Assembly (NCBI RefSeq): GCF_000315915.1
Contig: NC_020186.1
Location: 2,046,001-2,110,000 of the forward strand
DNA from: Henningerozyma blattae CBS 6284
Taxonomy: Eukaryota; Ascomycota; Saccharomycetes; Saccharomycetales; Saccharomycetaceae
Length of the DNA: 64,000 nucleotides
Direction of reading: 5' to 3'
Shown: positions 9,579-19,060 of the stretch, piece by piece
Layout of the letters: each line of letters begins with the position of its first letter
Numbering within the stretch: position 1 is the first letter of the stretch
Notes under the pieces: generated by a model
Database searches by the model: none
What the model was told of the DNA's origin: nothing
What the model saw: only the letters and a program-made list of their open reading frames with translations
Position numbers and translations under genes: made by a program

Positions 9579-10904
9579 ATGTCTGCTTCACAAATCGGGA
9601 AGAAACAATATTTGGTTTACCTGGCACAAGTTCATATTAATTTTAGAAGAGCAGAATTAGAATCATTGGCTGATATATGTGGGTTAAATGATTTAGATTT
9701 CTCAAATTATAAAGAGGATAGTCCATTTTTCATTGTAGAGTTAGATAATGATACTCAAGCTAAAGAATGGATTAAACGTTCAATCTTATCAAGAGCCATT
9801 TATGAATATTGGGGTGAAGGTAAAGATTTAACTGAATTACATCAATCAATAAAATTTGGGACCAATATCGAACATTATAAAGATTTGTATAAAAATGATT
9901 CATTCAAATTTGAATTTGAATCGTATAGAGGTTCAAACAAAAAAGTTAATAGAATATCTCAGATTGAGACGTTCTCTTATTTGGCATTTAAGGGGAAAAT
10001 TAACATGAAATCTCCAGACCAAGTTTATACATTAATTGAAGTTTTTGAACCTGTTTCGGATAATGAACCATCTACAACTCCATCTCATATGTATTTTGGT
10101 AGAAGAGTTCAAATTAGTGACAGATCTTCTGCTGATGTTTTTGATTTAAAGAAAAGACCTTATAAAGGTACCACTTCATTTGAAGCTGAACTATCTCTAA
10201 TTAGTGCTAATATTGCTCAAGTAAAACCAGGCTCAATAATGTATGATCCATTTGCAGGAACTGGCTCCTTTTTATGTGCCGGTGGTCATTATGGTGCTTT
10301 AGTTATCGGTTCTGATATCGATGGTAGAATGATTAGAGGTAAAGGTGCTCAACATGATATTTCGAGTAACTTTAAATATTATGGTGATACTGATAAATTC
10401 TTAGATGTAATGACAATGGATTTTACTCATAATTCATTAAGAAATTCCTTAGGTATAGATACAATCTTATGCGATCCACCTTATGGTATTAGAGAAAGTA
10501 TCAAAGTTCTTGGTGCTAAAGATCCTGAAAGATTCGTGGGTAAAGAAAATGTGGAGATTGATGGTCAAAAGGCGTATTTACTTCGTGACTATATTCCAAC
10601 AAAGAAACCAATTTCTTTAGATTTATTATTAGATAGTTTATTACAATTTGCTTCAGAAAGATTACCAATAAATGGCAGATTAGCATTTTGGATGCCAACT
10701 GCAAATGATGAAAACATTGAAACATTAGTCCCTCTTCATAAAAATTTAGAACTCAAATATAATTGTGTTCAATCTTTTAATAAATGGTCAAGAAGACTAT
10801 TAGTTTATATCAATAGAGGCAAGGACTATAACGGACCAACAAATTCAGGGTTACAAAGATCTACAGCTGACTTTAGAGAACGTTATTTTAAGAACTTTAA
10901 TTAG
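9579..10904 (+). CDS. TRM11: Trm11, tRNA guanosine-10 N2-methyltransferase catalytic subunit
   Basis: Makes m2G at position 10 of tRNAs using S-adenosylmethionine, together with the small activator Trm112, in the cytoplasm. The 441-residue protein (S. cerevisiae 433) has a THUMP-type N-terminal half for tRNA binding and a Rossmann methyltransferase half. The SAM loop is DPFAGTGSFL (about residues 222-231) and the catalytic motif IV is CDPPYGIRES (about 297-306), the N/D-PP-Y/F signature of amino methyltransferases. The order HRP1-TRM11 matches YOL123W-YOL124C. No unusual feature was seen. Confidence 0.95.
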   Translation: MSASQIGKKQYLVYLAQVHINFRRAELESLADICGLNDLDFSNYKEDSPFFIVELDNDTQAKEWIKRSILSRAIYEYWGEGKDLTELHQSIKFGTNIEHYKDLYKNDSFKFEFESYRGSNKKVNRISQIETFSYLAFKGKINMKSPDQVYTLIEVFEPVSDNEPSTTPSHMYFGRRVQISDRSSADVFDLKKRPYKGTTSFEAELSLISANIAQVKPGSIMYDPFAGTGSFLCAGGHYGALVIGSDIDGRMIRGKGAQHDISSNFKYYGDTDKFLDVMTMDFTHNSLRNSLGIDTILCDPPYGIRESIKVLGAKDPERFVGKENVEIDGQKAYLLRDYIPTKKPISLDLLLDSLLQFASERLPINGRLAFWMPTANDENIETLVPLHKNLELKYNCVQSFNKWSRRLLVYINRGKDYNGPTNSGLQRSTADFRERYFKNFN

Positions 10905-11208
10905 TTAGAATGCATAAAACTTTCATAGAAATAAACCAATAAACAATTAGCATGAAAATATCCGTAATTTAGAATCTATAAATAAATATGTAATCATTTA
11001 ACTAAAAAAAAAGAAAATTTAAAAAAATTAGAAAAAAAATTAGAAAAAAAAAAAAAAGAAACAGAAAAAAAGGGAGATAGATGATCATATCAAGTAGGAG
11101 AGACTAAATTTATTTTTGATCTATTAATATTGCAAAAAATACAGTGATCTCATTTAATACTCCCTTATCACAATGATAGGTTTAAATAAGAATGTAGTAG
11201 TTTAAAGT
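10905..11208. other. TRM11-YPT11 convergent intergenic region
   Basis: Contains A-rich runs (11003-11070) and presumably both 3' ends. Nothing else is seen. Confidence 0.7.
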
Positions 11209-13068
11209 TTAAAAACAACAATTTGCAGCTACCTTAAAAATTGAAATAAAATAATGTTCATTAGGAATTATCTTTGGTTTTGTTAGATCGATATTTTGCT
11301 TGCTTTTATTATTATTCCTTGATTTATACTTTGCTTTATTTGATTTTTTACTTTTATTTCTTTTTAGTTTTGTATTTTTACGTCTCTCTTTTACATTTGT
11401 TTTATTTAATTTGAAATCTTCATTCGTATTCATAGAATTTTGCCTTAATAAATTAGCTTCTTTTGAAATATCAATTTGACTTGATTCAAATGAAGATTCA
11501 GTATACAAATTTAATGTACTATCCGCTTCTTTATCAGATTCGGAAGAAGATGAGGAAGGCGATTCATTTGAATATGATCTTTCCAAATCATACATTTTTG
11601 AATTTAAAATCAAATCAGGGGCTGATGAGTCAGTATCAATAGCTGTTGAATTATCTTCAAAACAAGAATTCTCAATCAAATCTCTAATAATATCAGTGAA
11701 GGTATTTCTAACTATATGCGGTATCTTACAAGTAACTTCAAAATAACCTGCGATAGTTAACTCATACTTTTTTTTAATAAAATCAATAGCATTTAATATA
11801 TCTTCTTGATGAACTTTTCTCCTATCAGAATTGTTTTTTTTCTTTGTGGAAACTGTTAAATCTAATTTATTACCGACAAAATAAAATCGTGTATGTTTCA
11901 AATCATCTGTACTAATGTGTTGTAATGCATCAGGTAACCAATGTTCATAGGAGCCTTTGAATGAAGCATAATCTGTTAGATCATATGTTAAAAATACACC
12001 ATTTGTATTCTTATATAAAGAAGGAAACATTGCATTTCTATAACGTTCTTGGCCTGCTGTATCCCATAGGATACATTTAAAATATTTATTATCCAAATTG
12101 ATTAGTTCGGATTTAATATCAACACCAATAGTTGATCTAGTATCTATAATTAAATCTTCGTTTTGATTGGAATGATTAAGGTATTGTGATAAATCATCTA
12201 GAGGTGATATCATACTTATAGTGGAAGTATTAATCTCATCATTACTATTATTAAATTCAAAATCTGAGTCCAATACTTGAAGATCATTTATATTCTTGTC
12301 GTCATTATAATCAATTAATGAACTTGTTTCTAAATAAAAATTATTACTATTGGAATTATTAATTAATTCATCATTTGTATTAATACTATTTGGTCTTGAA
12401 TTTTTAAATAATTCTTCATAATCAGTTAAACTATAACGTTTTAATTGATGTTCTGTTGGTAAATCTTTATTTTTCATTTTTCTTCTCTTACGTTTTTTTT
12501 TCCTTAGTATGGAATTTTCTAAATTATTATCTTTTGAATCTATGAGCAATTTATACTGTGACCTTGTCATGAATTCATCGAAATAACTCATTATCATCGC
12601 TGTCTTACCAATCCCTGCATCTCCAATTAATAATAATTTTACTATAGCTGCATTTTCAATTGAATTAGAGCTTGCATTGAAATCCAACGGGTTTAAGAAT
12701 TGATCATTATTTTGTGTCGGTACACGATAAATTGGAGAAGGTATTAAATTAAAAGATTTTCTGTTGGGAGAACTCAATCTTCTCTGGTTAATTAAATCAC
12801 CATAATGTAAATCTGGTGTTGATTTCGAATTTAAATTTGATCGGAGAGAATAACGAATTAATGAATGTCTTTTAGATGAACATCTTGTTGTTGTTTGAGA
12901 ATCATTCAAGTTCAAGTTCAAGTTCAAATTTTCATTAGATGATGAAGAATCAACATTTTGATTTACTAACGTATCTTGACGTAAAGGAGATGGGTTTAAT
13001 GCTAATGAAGCTGGAATATTAATAGAATATCTTTTTAATTTTGTTGATTCTTTATCAACTATTGTCAT
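11209..13068 (-). CDS. YPT11: Ypt11-like Rab GTPase
   Basis: A divergent Rab GTPase that in S. cerevisiae links mitochondria and Golgi to the type V myosin Myo2 for inheritance into the bud. The 619-residue protein has a Ser/Asn-rich extension (1-140), the P-loop GDAGIGKTA (149-157), G2 around T313 (STIGVDIKS), G3 WDTAGQERY (335-343), G4 GNKLDL (399-404), G5 near VTCK, and a long basic Ser/Lys/Asn-rich tail ending in CCF. About 140 residues, including a KKKRKRRKMKNK stretch, are inserted between G1 and G2, far more than in a normal Rab. S. cerevisiae Ypt11 is also unusually large for a Rab (417 aa) and starts with a similar KRYS motif. The end CCF is a short variant of prenylated Rab tails. 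Position between TRM11 and TRM13 is the ancestral combination of YNL304W with YOL124C/YOL125W. Confidence 0.85.
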   Translation of the reverse strand: MTIVDKESTKLKRYSINIPASLALNPSPLRQDTLVNQNVDSSSSNENLNLNLNLNDSQTTTRCSSKRHSLIRYSLRSNLNSKSTPDLHYGDLINQRRLSSPNRKSFNLIPSPIYRVPTQNNDQFLNPLDFNASSNSIENAAIVKLLLIGDAGIGKTAMIMSYFDEFMTRSQYKLLIDSKDNNLENSILRKKKRKRRKMKNKDLPTEHQLKRYSLTDYEELFKNSRPNSINTNDELINNSNSNNFYLETSSLIDYNDDKNINDLQVLDSDFEFNNSNDEINTSTISMISPLDDLSQYLNHSNQNEDLIIDTRSTIGVDIKSELINLDNKYFKCILWDTAGQERYRNAMFPSLYKNTNGVFLTYDLTDYASFKGSYEHWLPDALQHISTDDLKHTRFYFVGNKLDLTVSTKKKNNSDRRKVHQEDILNAIDFIKKKYELTIAGYFEVTCKIPHIVRNTFTDIIRDLIENSCFEDNSTAIDTDSSAPDLILNSKMYDLERSYSNESPSSSSSESDKEADSTLNLYTESSFESSQIDISKEANLLRQNSMNTNEDFKLNKTNVKERRKNTKLKRNKSKKSNKAKYKSRNNNKSKQNIDLTKPKIIPNEHYFISIFKVAANCCF

Positions 13069-13620
13069 TGTTTCTATGTGGTAGGTAATTGTGTATTTGT
13101 GAGGAATCTGATGAAATTAAGAATGTAATTATGGATTAAGAATGTTTAAAACAATTAAATTTTAAATACACCAATGTTATAATAAATTACAATGGTAGCT
13201 TACTTGTTATTTTATTTATTTTTTTTTTCTCAAAGGAATGAATAATTAATGTTGACACAGGTATATATCCAGAACAACAAAATAAATGCTTAGCAAAAAA
13301 ATAATATGCCAATCAGTCTTACTGTTGAATTGTTTTTCTTTTTTTTAGTCTTAAAACTAAGATCAAAAAAAATAAAATAAATAAAACAATCAAAACAAGA
13401 ATTGTTTTGTAATTTACCTATAGAAAATTCGGGAATCAAGATCATTTTTTTAGGAATGGAAACCGAATATTAAACATTTTCCTAACGCGTTTTTTTAACA
13501 AAATTCGAAAATGACACGAAAGCAGCTGGGGAAAAAATAACCACTCCAAGCAAGATTAGGTGACGTGGAGTATTTATTACCTGTATATAAAATATCTATA
13601 AATTTTGAATAAGTCTACAA
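13069..13620. other. YPT11 upstream region
   Basis: A 550-bp AT-rich stretch between YPT11 and TRM13, both on the minus strand. It contains T-runs and no recognisable factor site or RNA. Confidence 0.6.
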
Positions 13621-15006
13621 TTATTTCTTGGAGACTAGCAAAGCAGTATTCTCTAAAGAAACCGACTTCTCCACGTATCTGATCAATTCTACATTGTGTG
13701 TATTGTCTAGAATACTCTTCACAAATAAGAAACGACCATAATCTATAATACCTCTTGCAATCAATCCTATTTCTTCTCTTTCCTCATAACCAAGGTCTGT
13801 GAAATGTGTAGTTTCATCTTCGTTATTACGCTTACCAGAAGTAGCCCAAGATACAATTTTTGTTAGAGCAAAAAATAATTCATTATAGGATAATTTCCTT
13901 TGTTCATCTTTTTGTAATGATAATACTTTTTCAATAATAAAATCTGGATTGATATAATCGTCAGGGTTACAAATGTGCCTACAACACATTGCGATACAAA
14001 TCCCATTTGGGTTGACACTGTTATTATTTACCAATAAACAACGCAAAGTCAAATCTGTAGCAACTCCACATAAATGTTTTGAAACTGAAGTATAAGGCAA
14101 ATTGTCATGTAACAAAGGATTCACTTTTAAATCCTTGATATCTATTCGTAGACGATCCTTTTGCATATGTATCAATTTACTATCGAATTTATTTCTATTA
14201 GGAGCTCTATCAATTAATATACAATGCTGCTTTCCCGATGGAGGCTTATTGTTCACAAGAGAATCGTGAATATATCTTGTGAATTCTGCTCTACCACAAC
14301 CAAACTCAATTAATCCAAAAGACAATAGATTCTCTGATTGAAGAATACCACGATCCAACATATTTTGAATCAAAGAAGACTGCTGAATGGCGTGCTTTCT
14401 GGTTTTTTCATTTTCTAATTGGACATATCTATTATCGATCATGAATTGATTTTCTCTTTTATCCAATTTCCAAACCCCATTACAATTTGGATGTAAATTT
14501 TGATCTAAATAAGCTTTTAAGATTGGGATGGTAGCAATAATCAATTCATGTTCTCTCTCTAGAGAAATGTCTTTCTTATTAAACCGATTCTCTTTATTAC
14601 CCAAGTTAAGATCTTGTAAATAATAACATTGATTATCGTTAGAATGAATTAATTTATTTTTGTTACATTTTTTCACATGCTTGTTCAATTGGTACTCATA
14701 AATGGTATGATTTGGGTCCAACGGACATGGTATTCTTTTTTTCAAATTTTCCTTGGCTTCTTGAGGATCAAGTTTCGAATGTTCTACACAATATTTCATA
14801 TTCTTCTTTCTCATCATTCCACAGGTACGTTTTTTACGTTCTATGAAATACTGGCACAGCAAGATCTCATTCTTCATGGACTTCACACTAACCTCTTCTT
14901 CCACTACAGACCCTTGCTCATTAGCACCACCATCCATGTTTGTAGACACTACAGTATCAACTTTTTGTTTCTTAACTGGCGGAGTTTCCATTATCTGAGA
15001 TGCCAT
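13621..15006 (-). CDS. TRM13: Trm13, tRNA 2'-O-methyltransferase at position 4
   Basis: Adds 2'-O-methyl to nucleotide 4 of the acceptor stem of certain tRNAs (Gly, Pro, His in yeast). The 461-residue protein (S. cerevisiae 476) shows the Trm13 zinc finger CQYFIERKKRTCGMM...YCVEH (about residues 52-77), then a U11-48K type CHHC finger CPLDPNHTIYEYQLNKHVKKC (about 94-114), and a C-terminal methyltransferase with LIEFGCGRAEF (SAM loop), SKHLCGVATDL and AMCCRH. The start at 15006 gives MASQIMETPPVKKQK. Adjacent to MDH2 in divergent orientation as in S. cerevisiae (YOL125W-YOL126C). A perfect Rap1-type site lies 115 bp upstream. Confidence 0.95.
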   Translation of the reverse strand: MASQIMETPPVKKQKVDTVVSTNMDGGANEQGSVVEEEVSVKSMKNEILLCQYFIERKKRTCGMMRKKNMKYCVEHSKLDPQEAKENLKKRIPCPLDPNHTIYEYQLNKHVKKCNKNKLIHSNDNQCYYLQDLNLGNKENRFNKKDISLEREHELIIATIPILKAYLDQNLHPNCNGVWKLDKRENQFMIDNRYVQLENEKTRKHAIQQSSLIQNMLDRGILQSENLLSFGLIEFGCGRAEFTRYIHDSLVNNKPPSGKQHCILIDRAPNRNKFDSKLIHMQKDRLRIDIKDLKVNPLLHDNLPYTSVSKHLCGVATDLTLRCLLVNNNSVNPNGICIAMCCRHICNPDDYINPDFIIEKVLSLQKDEQRKLSYNELFFALTKIVSWATSGKRNNEDETTHFTDLGYEEREEIGLIARGIIDYGRFLFVKSILDNTHNVELIRYVEKSVSLENTALLVSKK

Positions 15007-15617
15007 CTTATACTAATGTATCTATAGCATTTATTTTTTCCTATATATGGCTCTTCACTTTTTTTTTTTCAATAAGCTTAAATTTTACTTTTTTTCTCTT
15101 TTCTTTTTTTGACCATCGTCACACCCGTACACCCTCTGGAACTTCCACCTGTACACCATTCATTCTCATCCGTGCACCCCCATCTTTGGATTTCTCGGCT
15201 TTAGAGTCTTTCACCGATTTCCATGCCCCCATTTTCCCCACAACAGAACTCCGTGCGCCGTTCCTGTGGCTGCCTCGGCGGTCACGCTAGCCTGCGCATT
15301 CTCTCTGAATAAGGTTTTTGTCCTATTACCAATAGTCTTGCGGACCAATGGGGACACGGGATCAATGGGATTTCATTAAAAGGACCATCGGAACCTGAGT
15401 CTCATCACTTTATATTAAAGGGCTTGACATATATAAACATAGTTTAAAATAATCAATAGGGATCCTGATTAATAACTTCTCTTTTATTTTCTTTCGTTCT
15501 GTTACATTCCATTCTTCTTAATCCCTTAATATAAGTGACTTCTCCAATTACGTTTAAGCCATATCTATACACCGATAAAAATATTATACATTTATTTCTC
15601 TATAAATACACTCAACT
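15007..15617. promoter_or_regulatory. TRM13-MDH2 divergent promoter with Rap1 and CCAAT sites
   Basis: The middle of this gap (15110-15400) is clearly richer in GC than the rest of the region. ACACCCGTACACC at 15121-15133 is an exact match to the yeast Rap1 consensus ACACCCRYACAYM and sits about 115 bp from the TRM13 start. Two ACCAAT boxes (15328-15335 and 15344-15351) fit the Hap2/3/4/5 site and lie toward MDH2. A TATATAAA box at 15430-15437 is about 180 bp before the MDH2 start. Confidence 0.7.
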
Positions 15618-16658
15618 ATGCCAGTTCCAACTAACACAAACGCAAACGCTTCTAACCAACCACCTCTAACTTTAACTGTTATTGGTGCTGCTGGTGGGAT
15701 TGGTCAATCATTATCTCTATTGTTGAAAACTTCCAATTATCCAACGACTAGACCTGTCAATGTGAATTTATTTGATGTCAATACTACGGGATTAAATGGT
15801 GTAGCTACTGATTTATCACATATGAATACCCAAGCCAATGTGAAAGCTTGCCATTCTTTACAAGATGCCGTTACAGATGCTGATCTCATTGTTATTGTAG
15901 CCGGTGTTCCAAGAAAACCAGGTATGACAAGAGACGATTTATTTAATATCAATGCTGGTATAATAAAAAATATTGCCACAAATATTCGTCAATATTCCAG
16001 GAATTTAGATACATCGTTGTTTACACTTTTAATATCGAACCCAGTAAATTCTTTACTTCCTGTACTCAATAATGTCTTACCCTCTCATGCTCATTCAAGA
16101 TGTTTAGGGATAACTAATTTAGATTTAATCAGAGCTTCTGAATTCCTTTCGGAATTATTAGATACTCAAGAAAAACAGAATATTCCAGTTATTGGTGGAC
16201 ATTCAGGTAATACTATAGTTCCATGTTTTTCTTATTCTAAAGATTATGCAAAGTTGTCCAAGGATCAAATAGATAGTTTGATTCACAGAGTTCAATACGG
16301 TGGTGATGAAGTTGTTCAAGCTAAAAATGGCCAAGGTTCTGCTACACTATCCATGGCATTTGCCGCCTTTAAAGTCATTCAATTGTTAGTCCCATTAGTC
16401 TTAAAGAAAATAGATTATGTAGAGGGTGCTTTCTATTTGGAATTACAAAATGATATCTTAGGTTCTGTGAAATTAAGAAACTTGTTGAACGAGCCAGAAT
16501 TGAATTATTTTGCTGCACCTTGCAAGATTAACTACACAGGGACTTATTTAATCGATTATTCAATAATTAATGGGTTAAACCAATTTGAAAAAGATGTTCT
16601 ATTACCAAAGGCAATTGATGAATTAAAAGGCAACGCTCAAAAGGGTGAACGCTATTAA
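15618..16658 (+). CDS. MDH2: Mdh2-type cytosolic malate dehydrogenase
   Basis: Interconverts malate and oxaloacetate with NAD(H), in gluconeogenesis and the glyoxylate route. The 346-residue protein has the NAD loop GAAGGIGQSL (23-32), the substrate Arg segment GVPRKPGMTRDDLF, NPVNS, and the catalytic His in VIGGHSGNT. There is no mitochondrial presequence and no C-terminal SKL (the end is KGERY), so it is the cytosolic type. Residue 2 is Pro (MPVPTN), which after Met removal gives the N-terminal Pro recognised by the GID ligase in S. cerevisiae Mdh2, Fbp1 and Icl1. S. cerevisiae Mdh2 is 377 aa; the present protein has shorter loops. Order with TRM13 is as in S. cerevisiae; RPL25, the next gene there, is absent. 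Confidence 0.93.
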   Translation: MPVPTNTNANASNQPPLTLTVIGAAGGIGQSLSLLLKTSNYPTTRPVNVNLFDVNTTGLNGVATDLSHMNTQANVKACHSLQDAVTDADLIVIVAGVPRKPGMTRDDLFNINAGIIKNIATNIRQYSRNLDTSLFTLLISNPVNSLLPVLNNVLPSHAHSRCLGITNLDLIRASEFLSELLDTQEKQNIPVIGGHSGNTIVPCFSYSKDYAKLSKDQIDSLIHRVQYGGDEVVQAKNGQGSATLSMAFAAFKVIQLLVPLVLKKIDYVEGAFYLELQNDILGSVKLRNLLNEPELNYFAAPCKINYTGTYLIDYSIINGLNQFEKDVLLPKAIDELKGNAQKGERY

Positions 16659-17346
16659 CTGCAATATTTCGTGATTTGTGTTATGTTCCTTCACAATTAT
16701 TCTTTTCCATATTTTTAATATCTATATTTTTTTTTTCATATATTCTTCAGTTTACATATTTATTATTCCCTTTTGTCCGTTTGTAATTATAATATATTCC
16801 GGTTTTCCTTTTTCTCCTAAATTTATTATAAGCTTACTTTTGAATATCTCCCCATTAGACCGGGACTTACCAAAAAAGGTAATATTCGGAGTTTTTTTAT
16901 TAATATTCTGTATAAATATTGATTTACTATACACACATACACACATATATATATATATATATATCTACATATATATATTAAATTTTAGCATGTGCAAGTT
17001 TTATTTCATTTTTTCCAACGTGATAGCGCCGCACGTGAACTAAGGTTTTAATTACCCTGAATTCATCTCGGAATTTTTCTCTTTTAGTTAATAATGCGCC
17101 ACATTCGAAAAGCATTTATATTAATAATGGAATTTTGGGTCCAAGGGAGTTTACATACTTGAATAGATATATATGATTTATCACTAACACACATACACAT
17201 ACACACATATATATATACACTCACTCACAATCAAACTACTATATCAGATCACAGTATTAAATAGCACACATCACTCGAATTTTCCAGGTTCAAAAAAAAA
17301 GAAGAATATATATATATATATATAAATATAAAATAATCCATCAAAA
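16659..17346. other. MDH2-BXI1 intergenic region with TA and CA microsatellites
   Basis: Contains CA/TA runs at 16930-16965, 17185-17220 and 17307-17325 and a CACGTG box at about 17032-17037 within CGCCGCACGTGAAC. T-rich DNA here gives a hydrophobic ORF (16678-17043) that I do not regard as a gene. RPL25 is expected in the ancestral order but not found. Confidence 0.6.
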
Positions 17347-18243
17347 ATGAAAGACGACAATGCTCCTCCAGCTTATCAAGCTACAGACCCGGAGGCTCAA
17401 GGGTTAAACAGTCAACAACCCTTTATGGCTCCAACGAATAACACAAATAATAGTCCCTTTGCCACTTCAGATGATTTCGACTATTCCACCAAAATTGCTT
17501 CATGTTCTCCCAAAGTCCGTAAGAATTTCCAAGCAAAAGTTTATACCATCTTATCATCACAATTATTATTAACATTATCTTTGGGATGTGCCACCTATAA
17601 ATTTGAAACTATGAAATATTTCTTCCAAACACATATAGGATTTTTTTACCTATGTATGTTTGTCTCTTTAATAGCATGTTTTTGGATAGCTTTGTCTCCC
17701 AACCCAGATGATTATTTAAGTGATTTACAAGAAAGTACAAACCAATTCGATTTAACTTCAAATAATTTACCATGGTATGTCTTATCCAAGAGAGGTCAAC
17801 AGATTTTACTTGGGATCTTTACTTTAGCAGAAGCTTACACTTTGACTACAGTGACTTTAATGTATGATCAGCAGACTGTTTTATCTGCCATCCTAATAAC
17901 AACAATGGTCGTCTTAGCAGTGACCATGCTAGCAGTATCCGACAGATTCCAAATGTGTTTTGAAACTATGAATTCCATCTATTATTGGATGTATGGTGCA
18001 GTTTGGTTATTGATTGCTATTGGGTTTTCTTCATTTATCTTTGGTTGGAATTCCAAGATGAATTTGATATATGGTTGGCTAGGTGCTATTGTTTTCACCA
18101 TTTATTTATTCGTTGATACTCAGTTGATCTTCAGAAAAGTCAGTTTAGGAGATGAGATTAAATGTGCCATGATGCTATATCTAGATATCATTAATTTATT
18201 CTTATCAATATTAAGAATCTTATCCAATTCTTCCGACGACTAA
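17347..18243 (+). CDS. BXI1: Bxi1, Bax-inhibitor-1 family membrane protein
   Basis: A TMBIM/BI-1 family protein linked to ER calcium and unfolded-protein signalling. It has 298 residues (S. cerevisiae 297) with a Pro-rich cytosolic N-terminus and seven predicted membrane helices from about residue 65 onward. The conserved end TQLIFRKVSLGDEIKCAMML and the final LDIINLFLSILRILSNSSDD match S. cerevisiae Ynl305c closely. PPAY at residues 7-10 fits a PPxY motif for Rsp5 WW domains, as does the PPPY at the S. cerevisiae N-terminus. YNL305C is followed in S. cerevisiae by MRPS18 and MCK1; MRPS18 is missing here. Confidence 0.93.
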   Translation: MKDDNAPPAYQATDPEAQGLNSQQPFMAPTNNTNNSPFATSDDFDYSTKIASCSPKVRKNFQAKVYTILSSQLLLTLSLGCATYKFETMKYFFQTHIGFFYLCMFVSLIACFWIALSPNPDDYLSDLQESTNQFDLTSNNLPWYVLSKRGQQILLGIFTLAEAYTLTTVTLMYDQQTVLSAILITTMVVLAVTMLAVSDRFQMCFETMNSIYYWMYGAVWLLIAIGFSSFIFGWNSKMNLIYGWLGAIVFTIYLFVDTQLIFRKVSLGDEIKCAMMLYLDIINLFLSILRILSNSSDD

Positions 18244-19060
18244 TTAAACTTGTAATTGCACATTCTCACCCATATATAAAAATAAATATATATATTTGTA
18301 TCTATCATTTTATATACAGAGCCTTCACTCTGTTTTTCCTTATTTTAGTGTTTTGTCAAATTATATATCCTTAATTAAATACATTGAAACCATCTACTAA
18401 TCTTCCAATTTACTTTAACTCTTACCTAGTACTTTCCTTAATACCCTTTACAGTAAATTTTAATTTACTCTGGAGCTCCCTTTTTCCATAAGTAATAGTC
18501 TTCTGTTTTCAGTATTGTTTTGAGGTGAAAGATTCAGAAAGTCGTACTTAATTGCTCGCTGCCTGTTTTCTCTACTGCCTTTCCGGGCAATGATCTCATC
18601 TCACCAGATTCCCGTTTGGGGCTTGCGTTGCGTGTCTCTAATCTGAACAGACAAACTTCAACATTAGATATAATGAAATAGTTTAGATGGTTAATAATTT
18701 TTATAAAGTTTAAAGTAATAGTATTATATATGAGTTTTGTTATTTAACAAGTAAATTGGACTTGATCAAGTAAATTAAATCAACCAACATCATTAGCCTC
18801 CCTACGTCCCCGATCTTTCTTCCTATTAACTATATTCTTAAGAATTTGAACGATATATTCCCCCTTCAACTTCCTCATCACATTTCTGTTCATACTTAAC
18901 CCAGTTCATTTTCAACCCAAAGTCATAACAGTATTATATCATTAATCAATTTATTCCAACCAATTGGAAACATACATATCATAAATCTTATATTTTTCTT
19001 TTCTTTTTATCAGGTGTTTTATATAAAAAAACATTACACATAAAATAGAATCTGTAACGA
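18244..19060. other. BXI1-MCK1 intergenic region
   Basis: Over 800 bp with no gene. This is where MRPS18 lies in S. cerevisiae, and no remnant was recognised. A somewhat more GC-rich patch (18540-18650) may hold MCK1 control sites. Confidence 0.6.

Noticed and set aside
16678..17043. 121-codon ORF downstream of MDH2
   Set aside because: Composed of Phe, Ile and Tyr from T-rich DNA and runs through TA/CA microsatellites.
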